Positions 57,077 through 64,000 of a stretch of 64,000 bases of DNA are shown here, piece by piece; positions within the stretch are counted from its first letter, which is position 1; every line of letters starts with the position of its first letter. The notes below the pieces were generated by a model. It was not told the origin of the DNA. It was given only the letters and a program-made list of their open reading frames with translations, and did not search any database. Source of the stretch: Vibrio penaeicida (lineage in GTDB: Bacteria; Pseudomonadota; Gammaproteobacteria; Enterobacterales; Vibrionaceae); NCBI RefSeq assembly GCF_030689305.1, contig NZ_JAUYVM010000011.1:124001-188000 (forward strand). Reading direction: 5' to 3'. The translations under genes and the position numbers were made by a program.

Positions 57077-57961
57077 ATGGAAAACTCTGCTGGCTCGGAT
57101 CCAAAAAGCCCAATCCCTCTAACTTCATCTTCTGCGCAACTTTCGTCTTCCAAAAAGATATGGATAACGCTATTGGTTGTTGCTCTCACGGTACTTGGGT
57201 TTGTGCGTGTTACAGACGAGAAAGCTCATGAGATGGTGAACGAAAGTATGTTGGTGGCAGGGGCAAGTTTTGCTACCGCCCGTACGTTAGATGCGGCAAT
57301 ATCGCTTGTTAAAAGTGCTGAAGTTTCCGTGGGTGTGGCTTCCGTTACGCTGGGTCAGGTACTGAACCCTGTAAGTGATTTAATCGACAAATTTGCTTGG
57401 GTAATGACACTTGCTGTCGGCTCTTTGGCTTTGCAAAAAGTCCTGTTGATCATGATGTCTTCCCAGCTCGCCAACGCACTACTCGCCTTTTGTGCTTTGG
57501 GGTTATTGTTGTCCATTTGGTCACCCATAATGAAGAGCTACAAGAAACAATGGTTCTCGGTGTTTAAGTTTATGGTGCTGATCCGGTTTGCTGTGGTGAT
57601 TTCCCTTGGCTTGAACATCATGGTGGACACGTTATTTTTGGACCAGCAAATTGAATCCAGAGCCACTTATATCGAAGAAGTCACCACACTTGTTCAACAA
57701 GCTTCTGACCCTTCTGCACTAGAAAAACCAACGGAAGATACCAGCTTCCTTGGTTCAGTAAAACAAGAATGGGAAAGCCTAACCGGTAAGCTACGCTCTC
57801 AAACCGAACGGCTTGACTTGATACAAAACAGCGTGGAAGATTCCATTATCAGCTTAATGGAGCTTATCGCTCTGTTCTTGTTAAAAACGGTTTTACTGCC
57901 GTTAAGTTTTTTAATCGCATTTAAAAACATCATTCTGAACAAATCTATTAAGTTCCTCTAA
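57077..57961 (+). CDS. Conserved-looking membrane protein, unknown
   Basis: 294 residues. A Ser-rich N-terminal 25 residues, a membrane helix (about 28-45), an outward region with ATARTLDAAISLVKSAEVSVG, three further helices (about 108-195) and a periplasmic or cytoplasmic coiled stretch (about 205-250) ending in another hydrophobic helix (about 255-285). About four to six spans. No family recognised. It precedes the ketosynthase gene by 133 bases in the same direction; it may or may not belong to that operon. Confidence 0.6.
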   Translation: MENSAGSDPKSPIPLTSSSAQLSSSKKIWITLLVVALTVLGFVRVTDEKAHEMVNESMLVAGASFATARTLDAAISLVKSAEVSVGVASVTLGQVLNPVSDLIDKFAWVMTLAVGSLALQKVLLIMMSSQLANALLAFCALGLLLSIWSPIMKSYKKQWFSVFKFMVLIRFAVVISLGLNIMVDTLFLDQQIESRATYIEEVTTLVQQASDPSALEKPTEDTSFLGSVKQEWESLTGKLRSQTERLDLIQNSVEDSIISLMELIALFLLKTVLLPLSFLIAFKNIILNKSIKFL

Positions 57962-58094
57962 AAAGTGGAATAAATAACAACAAGTTACTGATAACTGTTA
58001 TCTCTAATGATAATTTAAGTCTTTTAATTACTTTTATTTTGAACACTGTTTTATTAGTATTAAAAAATCTACAAACGGATAGTTGGACGACAAA

Positions 58095-59090
58095 ATGGCT
58101 TTTAGGATTCTCTCTAGTGATGTGTATCTCCCCCAATACCCTTGGAGTGGAGATGATTTTGACCTCTACCTTGGATTAGAAAAAGGAACTTGTAGAAGTA
58201 AATTCGCTGTCGGTAAACGTTACATTGCCTCAGGTGAAGAAAGTGCTCTTTTCATGGCAACGAAAGCCGTAAAAGGTTGCTTAGAAGAGGCCGATATTTC
58301 GCTTAACGATATTGACCTTCTTATTTATGCCAGCGGTACCCACCACCAATCACTCCCTTACGATGCCGCCGCGGTACTGTCGCAATTGCAAGCACCCTCT
58401 TCCCTAGCCAGTTTCGATGTAAACAGCACGTGTTTGTCGTTTTTATCTGCACTTGATCTGGCAAATTGCTTATTTAAAGCCAATCGCCACCAGCGAATTT
58501 TGATTGTTTCAAGCGAGTTGGGTTCTGGTATTACTTTGAATAAATTCAAAAAGCCAAGGCCAGAGGTAGCAACTTTGTTTTCCGATGGCGCGGCGGCTTA
58601 TTTGTTAGAAGCCAAGCCTGACGCCTATGGTTTTCACGGAGCGCTGTTTGAAACTCATCATGAAGGTTATCAATGCTGTCAAATTAAAGGTGGCGGCAGT
58701 AACGTGAACCCGCATAAAACCCCTTACGAGGATTACCTAGCTGCTTGCCAGTTTGAAATGGATGGTAAATCTCTGTTTCGCCATATTGTGAATGTCATGC
58801 CTAAATTTCTGCAACGCGGCTTGGCTCGGGCAGAGTTAACCAAAAGCGATATTGCCTTCTTCCTTCCGCATCAAGCCAGCTACCATGGGATGGTAAAACT
58901 GCCCAAATTAACGGGATTCGACGCTGAAAAAATCGTTAATAATTTCCATGAGCTAGGAAACCAAGTGGCCGCGTCACTTCCTATTAACCTTCACCTATTG
59001 CGAAACAAACACGCGGGTAGTGATAAAAAGGTGCTCATGGCTGGATCGGCGGCTGGTTTGTCTCTTGGAATGGGGGTCATCACACTATGA
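58095..59090 (+). CDS. Beta-ketoacyl-ACP synthase III-like enzyme
   Basis: 331 residues from the ATG at 58095. A thiolase-fold condensing enzyme: the catalytic triad is complete with Cys113 (VNSTCLSFLSAL), His259 (LPHQASYHGMVKL) and Asn289 (HELGNQVAASLP). KAS III and OleA-type enzymes condense an acyl-CoA or acyl-ACP with malonyl-ACP or a second acyl chain. It is outside any fab cluster, and the next gene overlaps by 4 bases (ATGA), so it is the first step of the small pathway encoded here rather than FabH. Substrates not readable. Confidence 0.88.
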   Translation: MAFRILSSDVYLPQYPWSGDDFDLYLGLEKGTCRSKFAVGKRYIASGEESALFMATKAVKGCLEEADISLNDIDLLIYASGTHHQSLPYDAAAVLSQLQAPSSLASFDVNSTCLSFLSALDLANCLFKANRHQRILIVSSELGSGITLNKFKKPRPEVATLFSDGAAAYLLEAKPDAYGFHGALFETHHEGYQCCQIKGGGSNVNPHKTPYEDYLAACQFEMDGKSLFRHIVNVMPKFLQRGLARAELTKSDIAFFLPHQASYHGMVKLPKLTGFDAEKIVNNFHELGNQVAASLPINLHLLRNKHAGSDKKVLMAGSAAGLSLGMGVITL

Positions 59091-60097
59091 AGATTTTAGT
59101 CACGGGTGGGACGGGTATGCTTGGAAACGCCATTATTCGTTTGTACCACAAAAAACACGCCCTACGATTTTTAGGAAGAAACCCGAATATTGCCGCTTCA
59201 CTCGAAGAGAATTACAACGCGTCGGCTTACCTCGGCGATTTGTCGGATAAAGAAATGTTGCGCCAAGCCTGTCATGGCGTCGATGCCATCATTCATTGTG
59301 CCGCCCTTTCAAGCCCATGGGGCACCTATGATGATTTTTACCAAGCCAACGTTTTGGGCACTCAAAACTTGCTTGATGCGGCTTTAAAAGAAAAGGTAAA
59401 AACCTTCATTCATATTTCCACCACCAGCGTGTATTTTGATGAAAGCGATCGCTGGGCAATAAAAGAATCAGACCCTGTCGCCAATCCGTTTTGCAACGAC
59501 TACGCCAAAACAAAATATCAAGCCGAGCAATTAGTTCAATCAGCGCCTACCGACATGAAAAGTATCATCTTAAGACCACGTGGGATTTTTGGCCCCAACG
59601 ACCGAGCCATTGTGCCTAGAATCATGAAGGCAATTCGAGGAAATACACTGCTCATGCCTTCTAGCCGGAACCCTATTTTGGATCTTACTTATGTAGATAA
59701 CGTCGCTGATGCCGCCATTCTGGCTTGCGAGCATGCCAAGAATGTTGAATCAGGTTCCATTTTGAATATCAGTAACGACGAACCTAAACCCGTTTTGGAT
59801 ATTCTACATAGCCTATTTCAACAAAGCTCAAGTCACCAAGGAAGCAATAACAGCATCAACATAAAAGGTCTTCCGTATTCATGGCTTTTACCTATTTTGA
59901 CCGCCAATGAGTGGATAAGAGCAAAATTACCTAATAGACCAGAACCAAAAATAACGCGTTATTCTGCCGGGTTATTCCACTACCACCAAACCTTGGATAT
60001 TAGCCGAGCGAAAGAATTGCTTGGCTATAAACCACACGTATCAATAGAAGAAGGGATTCAGCGTTATGTCATCTGGTCTAAAAATCAAACTGTTTGA
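59087..60097 (+). CDS. NAD(P)-dependent epimerase/dehydratase (extended SDR)
   Basis: 336 residues. Nucleotide-binding GGTGMLG at 7-13 and the catalytic YxxxK (Tyr139, Lys143). It resembles 3-beta-hydroxysteroid-dehydrogenase/OleD-type reductases, with LRPRGIFGPNDRAIVPRIM. In this operon it could reduce the beta-keto acid or ester from the ketosynthase. It overlaps the KAS gene by 4 bases and the next gene by 32 bases. Confidence 0.87.
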   Translation: MKILVTGGTGMLGNAIIRLYHKKHALRFLGRNPNIAASLEENYNASAYLGDLSDKEMLRQACHGVDAIIHCAALSSPWGTYDDFYQANVLGTQNLLDAALKEKVKTFIHISTTSVYFDESDRWAIKESDPVANPFCNDYAKTKYQAEQLVQSAPTDMKSIILRPRGIFGPNDRAIVPRIMKAIRGNTLLMPSSRNPILDLTYVDNVADAAILACEHAKNVESGSILNISNDEPKPVLDILHSLFQQSSSHQGSNNSINIKGLPYSWLLPILTANEWIRAKLPNRPEPKITRYSAGLFHYHQTLDISRAKELLGYKPHVSIEEGIQRYVIWSKNQTV

Positions 60098-60929
60098 AGG
60101 TGGGCACTGCGTTCACCCAGGTTTTGTTGTTAAACCCGGTAGTGGCATTAAACCCAGAGCCTTTCCTGCTGCAGTTGCCGCTATCCATCACCCTACGCAC
60201 GGCTACATGCTCTTTGATACGGGTTACCACGAGGCGTTTTTTGAACGAACTCGCCCATTCCCAGAACGTTTTTACGCGTGGACGACGCCTTGTCATTTTC
60301 ATCAAGGTGACGGTATTTTGGAGCAACTAAACAAGGAAGGCATAAGTAAGACCGACATCAAGCATGTAGTGTTGTCGCATTTTCATGCCGACCACATTGC
60401 TGCAATTTGCGAGTTCGCCTCTGCCGATATTCATTGCCACCCCGATGGTTTAAACGCGCTGACTCAGTCAAGCCGAGTTGGCGGCGTCCGAAAGGGCTAT
60501 TTAAAAAAGCTTCTTCCTGATTCGGTAAAAAATAACATTCGTACCCATTCAAACATCACACAACCAATAGGCAATGTGTTACCAGAAGCAAACGACATTG
60601 ACCTTCAATGCCAAGATTTATTTGGCGATGGGTTGTTATTCTTAGTTTATCTTCCTGGGCATGCTGCTGGGCAAGTCGGTTTATTGACAAAACTCTGCAA
60701 TAACTGGGTTTTCTTGTTGGCAGATGCTTGCTGGCTTATTGAAAGTTTGTCTGAGAATGTCGATCAACACTGGCTAGCCAATATGCTATGCGACGATGTT
60801 GGCGCGTATAAACGAACGCTGAACGAGCTCCGTAAGTGTTACCAACAACTAAATCACATAGTTGAATTTGTGCCTTCACATTGCTCCGACACCATTGACC
60901 GATTAAAAGAAAAGGGGTGGATGTCATGA
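60066..60929 (+). CDS. Metallo-beta-lactamase-fold hydrolase
   Basis: 287 residues with the HFHADH metal motif at 105-110, a later LPGHAAGQVGLL metal-ligand region and DACWLIE. It resembles lactonase-type MBL hydrolases. In this operon it may hydrolyse a thioester, lactone or amide, or control release of the product. Start overlaps the epimerase gene; its stop overlaps the following start (ATGA). Confidence 0.87.
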   Translation: MSSGLKIKLFEGGHCVHPGFVVKPGSGIKPRAFPAAVAAIHHPTHGYMLFDTGYHEAFFERTRPFPERFYAWTTPCHFHQGDGILEQLNKEGISKTDIKHVVLSHFHADHIAAICEFASADIHCHPDGLNALTQSSRVGGVRKGYLKKLLPDSVKNNIRTHSNITQPIGNVLPEANDIDLQCQDLFGDGLLFLVYLPGHAAGQVGLLTKLCNNWVFLLADACWLIESLSENVDQHWLANMLCDDVGAYKRTLNELRKCYQQLNHIVEFVPSHCSDTIDRLKEKGWMS

Positions 60930-62185
60930 TCACCTTGTTGAATAATTTTATCAAAGCGCGCTATTCACGCTTTCAATCTCGCGAGCAAGTGAATGCGTGG
61001 CAACAGCAACAAATTCAGGCGCACTTAGACTGGGTATGTGAGCATTCCCCATTATACCGTGGGCTTAAAGGGCTCCCGTTGGAAGCGTTTCCCATTATCA
61101 ATAAATCCTTCATGATGGAAAATCTTTCACGAATTAACACCCGAGGGTTGGATGGTGAGGAATTGATGGAGCGAGCGCTCACTTGCGAATCTACACGCCA
61201 ATTTAGTGAATCTCGTGTTGGAGATGTGACGGTTGGGCTGTCTTCTGGCACTTCAGGACAGCGTGGGCTCTTTCTTGCCGACAGCAAAGAAAGGCAAATG
61301 TGGGCGGGCAATATCCTTGGTAAGCTTTTACCCAATGTTTGGCAAAAACATCGAGTTGCCTTAGCGCTGCGAGCAAATAGCCCACTTTATACCACCGTTA
61401 ACCGGGGACCTATCCAGTTCTTTTTTGCGGACCTGATGAAGCCCACTCACGAGTGGATGAAAGCATTGGATGATTTCCAGCCCACGTTGCTCATTGGAAG
61501 TGCCCAAGCCTTGCAGCTTTGTGCCGAATTCAGCGGCAGTTTTGGATCTCCTGCAATCTCACCGCAACGCATTATTTCAGGTGCAGAGGTGTTAACCCCA
61601 GCTGATAGACATTTCATTCAAGAGAGATTCAAAGGTGAGCTTCATGAAGTGTATCAGTGCACAGAAGGGTTTCTGGCTTGCACCGATAGCCATGGACAAA
61701 TGCGCTGGAATCAAGACATTGTTCATATCGAAAAGCATTGGCTGAACCAAGAAAGAACCCACTATAGCCCTATCATTACCGATTTTAGGCGACGAACTCA
61801 GCCTATTATTCGCTACCAACTGGACGATATTATTGAAGTAAAAGAAGATGGTGGTGTATTCGAACCGATTGGATCAATAGCTGGGCGGTGCGGCGATAAA
61901 CTTTTGCTTACTCGAAACCAATTTCCAGCACATGTTCTGCCAGATCTTATCTATCGGGCCATCACATTAACCATCGCAGATCGGGTCGACTACCGAATTG
62001 TTCAAACCGATCTCAATGAGTTAACAGTCGAAGCACTGCCTCAATGGCATCACAAAATAAAAGCGGCATTAGTGGAGCTATTTAAATCACTGCAGTTAGA
62101 TGACGTAACCATTGAATTTGGTCACGCACCAGAGTGGACCCCTTCCAATAAGCAAAGACGTGTGGTCAACCTATATGCAAAATAA
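60926..62185 (+). CDS. Phenylacetate-CoA-ligase/F390-synthetase-like adenylating enzyme
   Basis: 419 residues from the ATG at 60926. The adenylate-forming motif SSGTSGQRG is at 106-114, with VYQCTEGFLACTDSHGQMRW in the middle and ITDFRRRTQPIIRYQLDDII, as in PaaK/F390-synthetase relatives. It activates a carboxylic acid as an acyl adenylate. With the ATP-grasp ligase next to it, it could provide an activated acyl or aryl unit. Overlaps the neighbours at both ends. Confidence 0.86.
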   Translation: MITLLNNFIKARYSRFQSREQVNAWQQQQIQAHLDWVCEHSPLYRGLKGLPLEAFPIINKSFMMENLSRINTRGLDGEELMERALTCESTRQFSESRVGDVTVGLSSGTSGQRGLFLADSKERQMWAGNILGKLLPNVWQKHRVALALRANSPLYTTVNRGPIQFFFADLMKPTHEWMKALDDFQPTLLIGSAQALQLCAEFSGSFGSPAISPQRIISGAEVLTPADRHFIQERFKGELHEVYQCTEGFLACTDSHGQMRWNQDIVHIEKHWLNQERTHYSPIITDFRRRTQPIIRYQLDDIIEVKEDGGVFEPIGSIAGRCGDKLLLTRNQFPAHVLPDLIYRAITLTIADRVDYRIVQTDLNELTVEALPQWHHKIKAALVELFKSLQLDDVTIEFGHAPEWTPSNKQRRVVNLYAK

Positions 62186-63317
62186 TCCAATGCGTTTTCT
62201 TGTTACAGGAGCACGCGCCCCCGTCGCCTTTGAATGGGCTCAAACATTACTAAAACAAGGACACCAAGTTTACCTTTCGGATTGCACACGATTTCCGCTA
62301 GCTCGATACACTAAAGGCGTATCCGGTTACATTAAAACCCCTGCCCCAAAAACCGATTTTAGTGGGTATCGCGCGGCTATTTTGGAAGCCATTGACCACT
62401 TTGATATTCAAGTGGTGATCCCAACTTGTGAAGAAGTGTTTTACTTAGCCAAATTCATCAATGAGCGACCAAATGTGAATGGTTTTATACCTCCGCCCGA
62501 CTTGCTTTATGCACTGCACAACAAAAAAGACGTTTTTGGTTTGCTAGAAAATCTGCCTAGTGTAAAGCTCCCTACAACCCAATTGATCACCGACAAAAAG
62601 CAAATCGATATCGATTCTAATTCAATTCTTAAACCGATTTATTCGCGCTTTGGCACGGACATCATCCGTGACATTAGTATTGAAGCGATCTCTTCGATTG
62701 AGGTATCCAAGCAATATCCTTGGATACAGCAGCAAAAACTGTCGGGATCACCTCTGTGCCTTTACGCTATTTTTGAGCATGGAAAACTCATCGAACATCA
62801 ATGTTACTTACCCAAATATTGCTTAAATCATTCCGCCGCGACCTATTTCGAGCCCACGGAAGACGCCAGAATTTCTCAGTTTATCGAAGCGTTTGGCATT
62901 CAGCACAACTACCATGGACAAGCCTCGTTTGATTTCATGGAACATAACGGTGATATCTATGTGATTGAGTGCAACCCAAGAGCAACCAGCGGTTTACACC
63001 TTGTTGGGGATCTTCTTTTGTGGAACAAAGACGAATTCATCTCAAAGAGAACATCAGCGTTGAATTCCCCTCAAGTGAGTGCAAAACATTTAGGTGGGGT
63101 AATGTTGATTTGTGATGGGTTGAAATCATTGTTCAACAAAAAAAGCTGGAGTGATTTCCTAAACACCCCCTCAGCCATTCCTGTTTCTCAAGTGCCCATC
63201 ACTGTATATGGTACAGCACTTGGATTCATGGAGCTTCTCTACAACGCAAAAAAGCAGGATCTAAGCCTATCAGCAGCGACAACCTTCGACATAGAGTGGA
63301 ATGGCGAATCTGAATGA
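62175..63317 (+). CDS. ATP-grasp ligase
   Basis: 380 residues from the ATG at 62175 (MQNNPMRFLVTGARAP); an ATG at 62190 is an alternative, and an upstream extension inside the previous gene is rejected. An N-terminal Rossmann-like carboxylate-amine ligase domain, then the ATP-grasp core with ILKPIYSRFGTDIIRDI and HGDIYVIECNPRATSGLH-like NGDIYVIECNPRATSG metal site. Such enzymes form amide or ester bonds through an acyl phosphate. Its stop overlaps the next start (ATGA). Confidence 0.87.
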   Translation: MQNNPMRFLVTGARAPVAFEWAQTLLKQGHQVYLSDCTRFPLARYTKGVSGYIKTPAPKTDFSGYRAAILEAIDHFDIQVVIPTCEEVFYLAKFINERPNVNGFIPPPDLLYALHNKKDVFGLLENLPSVKLPTTQLITDKKQIDIDSNSILKPIYSRFGTDIIRDISIEAISSIEVSKQYPWIQQQKLSGSPLCLYAIFEHGKLIEHQCYLPKYCLNHSAATYFEPTEDARISQFIEAFGIQHNYHGQASFDFMEHNGDIYVIECNPRATSGLHLVGDLLLWNKDEFISKRTSALNSPQVSAKHLGGVMLICDGLKSLFNKKSWSDFLNTPSAIPVSQVPITVYGTALGFMELLYNAKKQDLSLSAATTFDIEWNGESE

Positions 63318-64000
63318 ATAGCTCAAATGACTGGCATAGAAAGTTTTCAAACCTGCTCCCCAATGAAGCGCCAATAGACAAGTGTTGGGCTAAATTCGCA
63401 TGTTTAGAAATAGACGGCGTCGTCATTCCGAGTACAGTTAGCCAACCTATCGCGAATAACTGCTATGCCGTATCCCCTTTATCGCTTATTTCTGGTTATG
63501 CGGAAGATGAGCTTCCAAAAGTAAAAAACGCGTTTGCTCAAATACTATGTCGGTTCATGATCAAAGCCGTGGTTATGCCCTTAAAGCTTGCCAAATTAGA
63601 TGAAGTTCAAACGCTAAACAACCAGTGCTTATCGACCAATATGTACAGTTCATCTTGGCGCACCATATCGCTTCAAAAAATTCGTGATGCTGCGTTAAAG
63701 CTTGCGCCGAGACAAGCCCTTTTACTGCGATCACTCAATCCATTTCAACATCTCAGTATTATTGAGAATGCAAAGAACGACGGTTGGGTACCAATCGCCA
63801 CTAGGCAAGTTTATTTGCACTGCGATTGGGATAATTTCAAACTTACACCCGACATAAAAAGAGACAAAAAGTTACTTATAGAGGCTGGTTGGGAATTTAG
63901 AGCACTTGAATCTAAGCAAGAATGTGAACGGGCTAAAACCCTTTATGATGCCTTATATTTAGATAAGTACAGCGAGCACAATATCAAATTTACTGCCCAA
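63314..64000 (+). CDS. Unknown protein at the window edge, GNAT-like end (partial)
   Basis: ATG at 63314 overlaps the ATP-grasp stop. The frame is open to the end of the window, at least 229 residues, beginning MNSSNDWHRKFSNLLPNE. A hydrophobic middle (FMIKAVVMPLKLAKLD) and a C-terminal segment ALYLDKYSEHNIKFTAQ resemble acyltransferases of the GNAT/FemAB-like kind, but only weakly. It belongs to the operon; function uncertain, and the true end is outside the window. Confidence 0.6.
   Translation, partial: MNSSNDWHRKFSNLLPNEAPIDKCWAKFACLEIDGVVIPSTVSQPIANNCYAVSPLSLISGYAEDELPKVKNAFAQILCRFMIKAVVMPLKLAKLDEVQTLNNQCLSTNMYSSSWRTISLQKIRDAALKLAPRQALLLRSLNPFQHLSIIENAKNDGWVPIATRQVYLHCDWDNFKLTPDIKRDKKLLIEAGWEFRALESKQECERAKTLYDALYLDKYSEHNIKFTAQ

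Overview
The window looks like Vibrionaceae chromosome, most likely a Vibrio. The tmRNA encodes the tag ANDENYALAA, and the runs ribE-ribD-nrdR, proB-proA-crl-frsA, permease-gpt, purL/mltF/tadA and grpE/nadK/recN/bamE/rnfH/ratA/smpB/ssrA are in a vibrio-like order next to minor type IV pilins. No 16S, no close relative and no database was available, so the species is not claimed.

Layout. 1-11 kb: riboflavin and proline synthesis, sigma-S cofactor Crl, FrsA, a purine permease with Gpt under a PurR-like box, a 28-codon micro-ORF with its own promoter and terminator, and peptidase PepD. 11-23 kb: purL, mltF, a 45-residue basic ORF, tadA, a LysR regulator divergent from a glutathione-dependent formaldehyde detoxification pair, and an AbgT-family transporter. 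23.5-26.7 kb: a minor pilin operon (fimT-pilW-pilX-pilV) with a divergent PilE-like pilin. 27-33 kb: stress and housekeeping genes with a sigma-32 promoter (grpE), LexA boxes (recN) and the smpB-ssrA pair.

33-45.5 kb is more variable: a SWIM zinc-finger gene that appears split by a frameshift, a degraded small ORF, a large Ig-repeat lipoprotein, a lipoate-ligase-like protein, and a seven-gene operon joining YjfI, a PspA-like protein, a potassium channel, YjfK, a DUF350 membrane protein, YjfM and a glutathionylspermidine-synthase-like ATP-grasp enzyme. 45.5-56.7 kb is a leftward type VI secretion payload island: PAAR tip, DUF4123 adaptor, a 1254-residue LysM effector, then six tandem Sel1-repeat paralogues with export signals or membrane anchors, probably an immunity array. 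The last copy is broken by expansion of an 8-bp repeat.

58-64 kb is a tightly overlapping rightward operon: ketosynthase III, NAD-dependent epimerase, metallo-beta-lactamase-fold hydrolase, phenylacetate-CoA-ligase-like adenylating enzyme, ATP-grasp ligase and a further ORF cut by the window edge. It has the logic of a small acyl-conjugate biosynthetic pathway that I cannot match to a named product. This operon and the type VI island are the best candidates for undescribed biology here.
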